Both the position numbers and the translations under genes were made by a program. A DNA stretch of 6,071 nt from the NCBI GenBank assembly GCA_964414925.1, contig CAYPXV010000083.1:1-6071 (forward strand). Reading direction: 5' to 3'. Numbering within the stretch: the stretch's first letter is position 1; every line of letters starts with the position of its first letter. Below the pieces are notes generated by a model. It was given only the letters and a program-made list of their open reading frames with translations, did not search any database and was not told where the DNA came from. This stretch comes from PeH17 sp964414925. Lineage in GTDB: Bacteria > Bacillota > Clostridia > Christensenellales > CAG-138. This document shows positions 1 through 5,260 of the stretch, in pieces.

Positions 1-480
1 GAATCCTGGGTTGAATATAACAGAACTCCCACCGAACACTCCACCGTTGATGTAAGCACATACAAGATCACTGTTTTCAAGTATGACCAGGCAACACATG
101 CTCCTCTTGCAGGCGCAACCTTCGCGCTGTACGATGTAGATCCTACCGCAGAAGGAAATGAGGATGTAGAACCCATTGCAACAGGTGTTACAAATGCTGA
201 TGGTAAAGTAATTTTCGATGGTTTGGATCTCGGAACTTACTATCTTGTTGAGACACAAGCACCTGACGGCTATGTATGCGATTCCTCGGTACATACAATA
301 AATATAGTTGCCGGTGAAACAGGCTATGCGGTAAACGAGTATGTTGAATTCCCCAACGTAAGCGTACCCCACACCGGCGGCGAGGGCACAAAGATGTTCT
401 ACACCGTTGGCGGAGCAATACTTGTATGCGCAGCAGCAGCATATGTAGTATCACGCAAAAAGGCAGGTAGCCTTGCATAA
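1..480 (+). CDS. Cna-B pilin, C-terminal part (5' end outside window)
   Basis: This is the last 159 residues of a secreted, sortase-anchored pilin; the reading frame is open from base 1, so the start lies upstream. Residues 1-20 (WVEYNRTP, then STVDVSTY) look like the end of a fimbrial D2-type domain. Residues 22-119 form a Cna-B domain with the expected isopeptide residues: Lys27 (FKYD), the catalytic Glu84 in LVETQAPDGY, and Asn119 in EFPN. The sorting signal VPHTG (122-126) is an LPXTG variant, followed by a hydrophobic helix (about 132-150) and an RKK stop-transfer tail. None of its 15 glycine codons is GGG, whereas the next pilin uses GGG seven times; this fits high expression and a shaft-subunit role, which is an inference. 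A second pilin and a class C sortase follow on the same strand. Shaft versus accessory subunit cannot be settled without the N-terminal part. Confidence 0.9.
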   Translation, partial: ESWVEYNRTPTEHSTVDVSTYKITVFKYDQATHAPLAGATFALYDVDPTAEGNEDVEPIATGVTNADGKVIFDGLDLGTYYLVETQAPDGYVCDSSVHTINIVAGETGYAVNEYVEFPNVSVPHTGGEGTKMFYTVGGAILVCAAAAYVVSRKKAGSLA

Positions 481-497
481 TTAAAATAAATCGGAGG

Positions 498-519
498 ATA
501 TTTACCGAAAGGTGAATAT
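498..519 (+). promoter_or_regulatory. GAAA-tetraloop hairpin between pilin genes
   Basis: ATATTTACC (498-506) pairs with GGTGAATAT (511-519) around a GAAA loop (507-510). This gives nine pairs, one of them G-U, with a C-G closing pair, which is the classic stable GNRA tetraloop arrangement. It begins 18 nt after the upstream pilin stop. A CGGAGGAT sequence (492-499) that looks like a ribosome binding site abuts it, but no open frame follows. It could protect the 3' end of a processed pilin mRNA; this is inference. Confidence 0.45.
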
Positions 520-540
520 TTGAAGATTTAAAAGAAACTA

Positions 541-575
541 AACCGTTCCGCTCATGTTCCCGGGGCGGAACGGTT
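541..575 (+). terminator. Intercistronic hairpin, possible partial terminator or mRNA stabiliser
   Basis: A perfect 11-bp inverted repeat, AACCGTTCCGC (541-551) with GCGGAACGGTT (565-575), encloses a 13-nt loop. The stem ends in TT, but the next bases are AAAGCATATTTT rather than a continuous T run, so it is a weak intrinsic terminator at best. It lies 40 nt before the next pilin start, and no promoter is obvious in between. The likely role is partial termination or a decay barrier that lowers expression of the second pilin and sortase relative to the first pilin. Confidence 0.5.
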
Positions 576-604
576 AAAGCATATTTTAAGTCAGGCAAGA
601 AAAC

Positions 605-610
605 GGAGGA
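605..610 (+). promoter_or_regulatory. Ribosome binding site of second pilin
   Basis: GGAGGA sits five bases before the ATG at 616, which supports that start codon. Confidence 0.7.
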
Positions 611-615
611 TCGAA

Positions 616-1632
616 ATGAAAAAACGTTTTATATTGGTCTTTACGGTAATTTTAGCGATAACGGTTTTAGTGACGAGTGGAGTGGATTACTCGGCTCATT
701 GCGGCTTTTTGGCGAAAAAGATTCTTGCCGACGAGGAAAAGATAAGCGAACCGGGCTTGATAAAGTACATAATAACACCCAACGGGGAGAAGGTAGACAG
801 ATATTCATACTCGGCAGGGGATGAAGTACATTTTGAGTTGGAGTCGAACTTGCCTGAAGATTTACTTGAATTTTCGGAGCAGGGATATTATTATTTAAGA
901 TTTTGTGATATAATGGATGAGGTGTTCGAGCTGAATGTTGATTCAATCGTCGTAAAGATAGGCGATAACGAGCTTGAACAGGTAGATTATGAATTGAGTC
1001 TTTCACTTGGCGGCGGCGGAGATACGAACTTCACCGTTCAACTTGACTTAATAGAATTATTTTTCAAGGGCATTTATTTTGGAATAGGTGACTTGGGAAG
1101 AACGAAAATAACCGTTGATTATACCGCAACATTGACAGATGAAGTAACACCCGGCAGTTATGAAAATACCGCATGGGTAGAATATGAAAACGGAAGAACA
1201 CCGGGTTCAACCGTACTGGTTGACACCTATGGTATTGTAATAATAAAGCATAAAAGAGACAACAGAGACATTAGGCTTGAAGGAGCAGTCTTTGATTTAT
1301 ACAGTCTTATTGATGGGGAACAAATTTTGATAGCGGAAGATATGGCTTCCGATGCGGAGGGAGTTATAAGCATTAACGGACTTGCCGCAGGGACATACAT
1401 ATTGATAGAAACGAAAGCACCGGAAGGATACGTAATCGATTCACGCCCACTGACGATAGAGTTAGGAGGCGAAAAGGGGGAAATCACGGTTACGGTATTC
1501 TTTCCGAATATTCCTCGCGGGACGCCGGTCACAGGTACAGCCTCCCTGACCGGCATAGGCTTAACGATGATATTTCTGGGGCTGTTTTCACTGTGCATAA
1601 GTATAAAAAAGGTAGCTTTCCGATATGAGTGA
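616..1632 (+). CDS. Sortase-anchored pilin with D2-type and Cna-B domains
   Basis: Complete 338-residue surface protein. The N-terminus (MKKR plus a hydrophobic stretch to about residue 20) is an export signal; the cleavage site is unclear. Residues about 60-190 resemble the fimbrial isopeptide-forming D2 domain: SAGDEVHFELESNLP, a central FCDIMDE segment, and YTATLTDEVTPGSYENTAWVEY near the end. Residues about 205-298 are a Cna-B domain with Lys211 or Lys213, Glu265 in LIETKAPEGY, and Asn298 in FFPN. The sorting signal is TPVTG (303-307), followed by a membrane helix and a short KK-containing tail. It shares the WVEY...RTP...STV and ET-AP-GYV-DS patterns with the upstream pilin, so the two are probably paralogues. 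No YPK-type pilin motif for polymerisation was recognised. Its end overlaps the sortase start by 8 nt. It may be an accessory or alternative shaft subunit; the subunit role is uncertain. Confidence 0.88.
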   Translation: MKKRFILVFTVILAITVLVTSGVDYSAHCGFLAKKILADEEKISEPGLIKYIITPNGEKVDRYSYSAGDEVHFELESNLPEDLLEFSEQGYYYLRFCDIMDEVFELNVDSIVVKIGDNELEQVDYELSLSLGGGGDTNFTVQLDLIELFFKGIYFGIGDLGRTKITVDYTATLTDEVTPGSYENTAWVEYENGRTPGSTVLVDTYGIVIIKHKRDNRDIRLEGAVFDLYSLIDGEQILIAEDMASDAEGVISINGLAAGTYILIETKAPEGYVIDSRPLTIELGGEKGEITVTVFFPNIPRGTPVTGTASLTGIGLTMIFLGLFSLCISIKKVAFRYE

Positions 1633-2563
1633 CGAAAATAAAAAACCGGATGTTGTTTCAAAACCGAAGAAAAAAAAGAAGAAGAAAAAGAAGAAAAAGT
1701 TTAATTTTTGGACTTTACTTTTTATTCTTCTGATGATTGGCGGTTTGGGCGTATTGCTTTATCCGACTATTTGCGACTATTACTATAAATTCAATGCGCA
1801 AAAGGAGGTTGAGCAATACGAAAGGGAAATGAAGTCCGAGGTAATAGACTATTCCGAATTATGGGAAGCAGCCGAGGCGTACAATCGAGATTTACTTGCT
1901 CGCGGAGGGGCATTAACATCAACCAACGAAGAAAAGGAAAAGGTTGAAAATCTTTTAAATCCGCTTGGAACGGGCATGATGGGGTATATAACAATACCGT
2001 CAATTAACGTTAAATTGCCTGTTTATCAGGGAACGGAAGAAAAGGAGCTTCAATCGGGCGCAGGATACTGGCTTGGTTCGTCATTACCTACGGGGGGAAT
2101 CGGGACTCACTGCATAATAACAGCTCATACGGGACTGGTGAAAGCCAAAATGTTTACCGATGTAGATAAACTTGAAATCGGTGATACATTCACTCTTTCT
2201 ATTCTCGACAGAAATCTAACATATGAGGTAGACAACATACTTGTTACCGAACCTGACGAAATGGAAGCACTGCGTATAGACCCGAGTGCGGATTATGTAA
2301 CGCTTTACACTTGTACGCCTTACGGTATTAATACACATCGTCTCTTGGTTCGAGGTCACAGAGTAGAAATAGAAGAAACGGAAAAACCCGTGATTGATAA
2401 AATTGCGGATGAAATCGAAGAAAAGATAGGAATAGATGTAAGGTTTGTTTATCTTGCGGCTATTATTCTTTTGCTGTTGATTATTCTGATAATCATTTTA
2501 TCCGTAAAAAAGCATAAGAAATCAAAGAAGTCAAAAAATAAAAAGACAACGAAATCAGACTGA
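1625..2563 (+). CDS. Class C (pilin-polymerising) sortase
   Basis: A 312-residue membrane transpeptidase that cleaves pilin sorting signals and joins subunits through isopeptide bonds. The catalytic triad is visible: His168 in ITAHTGL, Cys230 in TLYTCTPYG and Arg239 in NTHRLLVRG. The core also contains MGYITIPSINVKLPVYQGT. Transmembrane helices at about 28-47 and 274-293 place the enzyme outside the membrane with both ends in the cytoplasm. The N-terminal end has 11 consecutive lysines (15-25), and the C-terminal tail has ten more. Oddities are AHT where the family usually has GHR around the catalytic His, Tyr148 (GYW) where GxGH is usual, and no DPF/DPW lid motif in the segment 85-115 where class C enzymes normally carry it. 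The ATG at 1625 overlaps the pilin stop as ATGAGTGA, with only a weak Shine-Dalgarno (AAAAAAGG), so translational coupling is likely. Confidence 0.93.
   Translation: MSDENKKPDVVSKPKKKKKKKKKKKFNFWTLLFILLMIGGLGVLLYPTICDYYYKFNAQKEVEQYEREMKSEVIDYSELWEAAEAYNRDLLARGGALTSTNEEKEKVENLLNPLGTGMMGYITIPSINVKLPVYQGTEEKELQSGAGYWLGSSLPTGGIGTHCIITAHTGLVKAKMFTDVDKLEIGDTFTLSILDRNLTYEVDNILVTEPDEMEALRIDPSADYVTLYTCTPYGINTHRLLVRGHRVEIEETEKPVIDKIADEIEEKIGIDVRFVYLAAIILLLLIILIIILSVKKHKKSKKSKNKKTTKSD
1666..1699 (+). repeat. 34-nt homopurine tract encoding polylysine
   Basis: An unbroken run of A and G encodes the 11 lysines near the sortase N-terminus. It contains eight consecutive A (1670-1677) and an in-phase A AAA AAG heptamer ending at 1678. 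A -1 slip there would meet TAA at 1702-1704, giving only a short peptide. The tract is also prone to replication slippage, so sequencing errors and phase-variable length are both possible. Confidence 0.6.
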
Positions 2564-2614
2564 ACCGACTTGCTGTTTCCGGTATTAAATCTGTGTTCGT
2601 AAGTATATCAAAGG

Positions 2615-2643
2615 TCGTGCATCGCATTTGATGCACGATTTTT
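2615..2643 (+). terminator. Rho-independent terminator of the pilus operon
   Basis: TCGTGCATC (2615-2623) pairs perfectly with GATGCACGA (2630-2638) over a six-base loop, and is followed by five T (2639-2643). It sits 51 nt after the sortase stop and before the spoVT leader, and so separates the two transcription units. Confidence 0.9.
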
Positions 2644-2665
2644 GCGTACTTTATTTATTAATTCT

Positions 2666-2697
2666 GAATAATTTTCTTTACTTTCCAAACAATAGTA
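2666..2697 (+). promoter_or_regulatory. Weak candidate sigma-G-like promoter for spoVT
   Basis: GAATA (2666-2670) fits the sigma-G -35 pattern GHATR. AATAGTA (2691-2697) is one base off the CATNNTA -10 pattern. The 20-nt spacer is about two bases longer than usual. In Bacillus subtilis spoVT is transcribed by sigma-G, which is why this was sought; the match itself is poor evidence. No good sigma-A promoter was seen between the terminator and the gene. Confidence 0.2.
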
Positions 2698-2711
2698 GTA
2701 ATTGAAAAAAG

Positions 2712-2717
2712 AAGGAG
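2712..2717 (+). promoter_or_regulatory. Ribosome binding site of spoVT
   Basis: AAGGAG lies 11 nt before the ATG at 2729. A start at the in-frame TTG at 2702 would put this site inside the coding sequence, so the site argues for ATG 2729. Confidence 0.65.
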
Positions 2718-2728
2718 TATTATTCAAA

Positions 2729-3301
2729 ATGAAAGCAACCGGAATAGTGCGTAGAATAGATGAACTCGGACGCATTGTAATACCAAAAGAAATAAGACGA
2801 ACCTTAAGGATAAGAGAAGGGGATTCACTTGAAATTTATACAGATAAAGAAGGAGGAGTCATTTTAAAGAAGTATTCACCGATAGGCGAGCTTGGAGACT
2901 TTGCGAGGGAATATGCGGAATCGATACAGCAAACGGCAGGATGTATAGTAATAATAACGGATAATGACAGCATAGTAGCAGTGTCCGGGATTAAGCGTGG
3001 GATCAATATTAATTTTCCTCTCAAAGTTAATAAGGGAGTGAATGAAGTCGTAGAGCAAATGATTTCGGAAAGAACCAGAATTAATGTAAGTTCATCTCAT
3101 GGCGAAGGAATGTTCAGGATAACGGCTGATGATGAGGAATTAAAATATACGGCGGAATTGCTTGTGCCGATTATTTCGATGGGGGATGCAATCGGAAGTG
3201 TTATATTTGTATCTTTTGAAAACGGAGCGACATTCGGTCAGACGGAATTAAAGCTTGCGGAAACGGCAGCCAATTTCATGGGCAAACAGCTTGAGAATTA
3301 A
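2729..3301 (+). CDS. spoVT: Stage V sporulation protein T, AbrB-family regulator
   Basis: A 190-residue transcription factor of the developing forespore. In Bacillus it tunes sigma-G-dependent genes and affects spore coat and germination. Residues 1-50 are the swapped-hairpin AbrB DNA-binding domain, nearly identical by eye to known SpoVT (MKATGIVRRIDELGRIVIPK, then RRTLRIREGD and ILKKYSPIGELGDFA). Residues about 56-185 fit the GAF-like regulatory domain, with SIVAVSG and an ETAANFMGKQLE end. The start at 2729 was chosen because family members begin MKATG and a Shine-Dalgarno precedes it; the TTG at 2702 would add nine non-conserved residues. It is isolated from the pilus operon by a terminator. 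No terminator follows, and its last 26 bp overlap the convergent gene, so its transcript probably runs antisense into that gene. Its presence is the best evidence for an endospore-forming host. Confidence 0.95.
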   Translation: MKATGIVRRIDELGRIVIPKEIRRTLRIREGDSLEIYTDKEGGVILKKYSPIGELGDFAREYAESIQQTAGCIVIITDNDSIVAVSGIKRGININFPLKVNKGVNEVVEQMISERTRINVSSSHGEGMFRITADDEELKYTAELLVPIISMGDAIGSVIFVSFENGATFGQTELKLAETAANFMGKQLEN

Positions 3302-3980
3302 CGGCAAATGAAAGAAAATAATCTTCGATAGAAAGGTCATTCAGTCTGATGATGCGGTTTCGGTTTGATGAATTAACGTAATTGACGCCGTTTCCAAATT
3401 GCCAAAAAGTAATTTTGCAGTCGGACAAAAACTTATCACCAAAAGTATTATAGAATCCAATCACGGAGTATAGCTCATTACAGACTTTGCCGGTTTCAAA
3501 GGCAAAGTCTAAAAGTGTTTGATTTAAATCGCAAATAAGGTTTTGCTCGGAAACGGCATTGGAAATGAAGTAACATCCCCAGTTAAGTTTGTATCCTACA
3601 CTAAAATCGGACATTAGTTTTTTAGGGTAAGGTTCGACAATAACAACGTTTGCAGGCAGACTATCCTTTTTTAATAGCTCCAATGCAAGACGAATATCGT
3701 GTTCATTTTGCATTTCAATAATTATCATGATATTTATTTTATCGGTAGCGACATCATCCGAGGATAAAATAAAGTTGTAGTGGGAGGATTTAGAAAAAAC
3801 ATCCAAGTCATTTTCCAGGGTAGTCACATCAATATAGGACAATGCAAAAAAGACGGTATCATTTTCTTTGGCGGTCGTGAGAATATCATTTGAAAATTCA
3901 AAAGAATAAATTATGCAAACGATAAAGAAAGCAGCGAAGAACAATGCGGATACATAGATTTTTTTTATAAACTTATTCAT
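3276..3980 (-). CDS. Membrane-anchored protein of unknown function
   Basis: The family is not recognised. The 234-residue protein begins MNKFIKKIYV and has one hydrophobic helix at about residues 9-26 behind a lysine-rich start, so it is probably a signal anchor with the remainder outside the cell. The outer part mixes beta-like stretches (INIMIII at 82-88, NVVIVEPYP at 111-119) with helices (RLALELLKK at 97-105) and looks folded rather than repetitive. It has several aromatic residues and scattered cysteines (136, 150, 167, 188, 233). The frame stays open upstream to an ATG at 4106, but that start would lie inside the divergent gene and lose the N-terminal anchor; the ATG at 3980 is preferred, though its Shine-Dalgarno is poor. 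It converges on spoVT with a 26-bp overlap. The product is real by length and membrane pattern, but its role is unknown. Confidence 0.75.
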   Translation of the reverse strand: MNKFIKKIYVSALFFAAFFIVCIIYSFEFSNDILTTAKENDTVFFALSYIDVTTLENDLDVFSKSSHYNFILSSDDVATDKINIMIIIEMQNEHDIRLALELLKKDSLPANVVIVEPYPKKLMSDFSVGYKLNWGCYFISNAVSEQNLICDLNQTLLDFAFETGKVCNELYSVIGFYNTFGDKFLSDCKITFWQFGNGVNYVNSSNRNRIIRLNDLSIEDYFLSFAVNSQAVCP

Positions 3981-4002
3981 TTCACAAATCTCGAACTTAT
4001 GC

Positions 4003-4030
4003 TTGAAAAATAATCTTTTTAAAGTATAAT
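4003..4030 (+). promoter_or_regulatory. Sigma-A-type promoter for the Cys-rich small protein
   Basis: TTGAAA (4003-4008) and a perfect TATAAT (4025-4030) are separated by 16 nt. Transcription would start near 4037, leaving a leader of about 28 nt with AGGTGG (4053-4058) six bases before the ATG at 4065. Confidence 0.7.
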
Positions 4031-4054
4031 ATGATAATAGTAAAAAAATGTTAG
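4026..4054 (-). promoter_or_regulatory. Candidate divergent promoter for the membrane-anchored gene
   Basis: Read on the minus strand, CTAACA (4054-4049, four of six matches to TTGACA) and TATTAT (4031-4026, five of six matches to TATAAT) are 17 nt apart. Its -10 almost coincides with the plus-strand -10, and its -35 overlaps the ribosome binding site of the plus-strand gene. The start would be near 4019, about 39 nt before the ATG at 3980. The AT-rich context makes chance matches possible. Confidence 0.4.
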
Positions 4055-4064
4055 GTGGTTTAAT

Positions 4065-4277
4065 ATGCGTTGCAGTTGTATGAAATGCGGAGTTTACATG
4101 ATTCAATCGGATGATTCACATTTGGGATGTGTATGCCCGGAGTGCGGAAACCGATGTGTTGCGTGTCTCGGAACCGATTCCGTTATGAGTCGAGATACCA
4201 TAATGTCGATACGCAATAACCCTATGATGGAGTCGGCACTACTCGGCAGATTCAGTGAAGATGATGACGAACAATAA
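4065..4277 (+). CDS. Small cysteine-rich, zinc-ribbon-like protein
   Basis: The 70-residue product has eight cysteines in its first 34 residues, as C3-x-C5-xx-C8 and C22-x-C24-xx-C27-xxx-C31-xx-C34, including the CPECG knuckle. Such spacing could hold one or two structural zinc ions, a known feature of ribbon folds. The second half has no cysteine and is partly acidic, ending in SEDDDEQ, with a methionine-rich middle (MSIRNNPMMES). There is no membrane segment or signal peptide, so it is probably cytosolic. A good promoter, AGGTGG at ideal spacing and a clean ATG support expression. It ends 2 bp from the stop of the convergent WYL gene, with no room for a separate terminator. It may be an adaptor or nucleic-acid-binding miniprotein; the family is not recognised and no function is assigned. 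Confidence 0.78.
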   Translation: MRCSCMKCGVYMIQSDDSHLGCVCPECGNRCVACLGTDSVMSRDTIMSIRNNPMMESALLGRFSEDDDEQ

Positions 4278-4279
4278 AA

Positions 4280-5242
4280 TCAAACCCCGTATTTGTTTTC
4301 GGAGATCATTTTTATCGCTTGTTCTCTCAGAGCATAGGGGCTGATAATTTCAACTTCATTTAAGTATTGCATTGTCCAAAATAAAACGCCCTGCGGAACA
4401 GCAAAAATTACAGCTTCGAAATTTTCTTTATCGATTTTTTTAATTTTCGGTTCTGTACCGAATCTGTCGATAAGACCGCTGATCATGGAGTTTGAGCAGT
4501 GTAACACTATTTTTTCGGGTACACCGGAGAATGCGTACACCGCACTTTTGGCGTTCGTTATGTCAACGTCGGATAAGTGCTGGTCAACTTTGGAAGCAAG
4601 AATCGAGACGTTCTTCATTAGATCGATTCGATAATGGCTTAATCCCTCTTTGCCGTCCTTGATGCAAAGAAGGTAGTATTTGCCGTTTTCGCAAACCATA
4701 CCGTATGGACTTACAATATATAATTCCTTCCTCCTGGGATGAAGTCGCTTGTCAAGCATATAGCGCATATAAACGAAGGAGATTTTGTTCTTATCATTTA
4801 TGGCTTTTTCAATTAAAGCAATGTTATCAAAAACAGAATTGTTATCGGTCTTACGTTTAGTTTGCGTAACGGTAAGGTGGGGATAACGCTCCCTTGAATG
4901 TTCGCTGAGCAGCAGTTGAAGTTTTGCGACCAATTCGTCTGTTTGATATGCGGATATGGAATCGAGAGAATAAAGAGCATCGCAAATTAACCTCACATCG
5001 GCAACGGACAGAAGCCTCTGCCTCAGGAAGTAACCCTTCTTGTTTTCTTCATAAGTGCTTATATCAATACCGATATTACGGAGGGTGTCTATTGAGTTAT
5101 AGATAGTTCTTCGCTCGGGCTGCAACTGATAATCCGTGTTCAAGTATTCGCAGATATCTTTGACTGAAAGGATATGGTTTTCATCTGAGTGCTCGGCAAG
5201 AGTGAAAAAGAGACATATCGTATTAGCCCTATCGGTCAACAT
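4280..5242 (-). CDS. WYL-domain transcriptional regulator
   Basis: A 320-residue DNA-binding regulator. Residues about 22-72 form a winged helix-turn-helix, with probable recognition helix ERRTIYNSIDTLRNIG (43-58) and wing ENKKGYFL. Residues about 150-215 are the WYL domain: KISFVYMRY, YIVSPYGMV, then NGKYYLL, in which Tyr replaces the name-giving Trp, and HYRIDLM with the conserved Arg205. Residues about 243-315 fit the C-terminal extension common in this family (VPQGVLFWTMQYLNEVEIISP). WYL domains are thought to bind a ligand or nucleic acid, and some members (PafBC, DriD) control DNA-damage responses. The ATG at 5242 has AGGAGG seven bases upstream. The gene starts 18 nt after the radA stop, so cotranscription is likely. 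Targets cannot be told from the sequence, and autoregulation is not evident. Confidence 0.9.
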   Translation of the reverse strand: MLTDRANTICLFFTLAEHSDENHILSVKDICEYLNTDYQLQPERRTIYNSIDTLRNIGIDISTYEENKKGYFLRQRLLSVADVRLICDALYSLDSISAYQTDELVAKLQLLLSEHSRERYPHLTVTQTKRKTDNNSVFDNIALIEKAINDKNKISFVYMRYMLDKRLHPRRKELYIVSPYGMVCENGKYYLLCIKDGKEGLSHYRIDLMKNVSILASKVDQHLSDVDITNAKSAVYAFSGVPEKIVLHCSNSMISGLIDRFGTEPKIKKIDKENFEAVIFAVPQGVLFWTMQYLNEVEIISPYALREQAIKMISENKYGV

Positions 5243-5249
5243 TTTTGTT

Positions 5250-5255
5250 CCTCCT
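5250..5255 (-). promoter_or_regulatory. Ribosome binding site of the WYL regulator
   Basis: A perfect AGGAGG on the minus strand lies seven bases before the ATG at 5242, in the 18-nt gap after radA. It fixes the start of the regulator. Confidence 0.85.
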
Positions 5256-5260
5256 ATGAA

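Noticed and set aside
492..499. CGGAGGAT as the ribosome binding site of a small gene after the first pilin
   Set aside because: No start codon at suitable spacing opens a frame of more than a few codons; the nearby TTG is followed by TAA after two further codons.
188..598. Open frame of 136 codons on the minus strand under the first pilin
   Set aside because: It is antisense to a clear Cna-B pilin and the hairpins; its composition is rich in Arg, His and Leu as expected of a shadow frame, and no domain is visible.
1227..1661. Open frame of 144 codons on the minus strand under the second pilin
   Set aside because: It is antisense to the Cna-B domain and sorting signal and has no recognisable domain or ribosome binding site support.
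2702..2728. TTG start adding nine residues to SpoVT
   Set aside because: Known SpoVT proteins begin MKATG, and the AAGGAG site would fall inside the extended coding sequence.
3302..3340. Terminator for spoVT
   Set aside because: No stable stem followed by a T run is present after the stop codon; readthrough into the convergent gene seems more likely.
3981..4106. N-terminal extension of the minus-strand gene to an ATG at 4106
   Set aside because: It would add 42 residues, overlap the divergent Cys-rich gene and its promoter, and place the signal anchor internally. The ATG at 3980 gives a normal membrane-anchor start.
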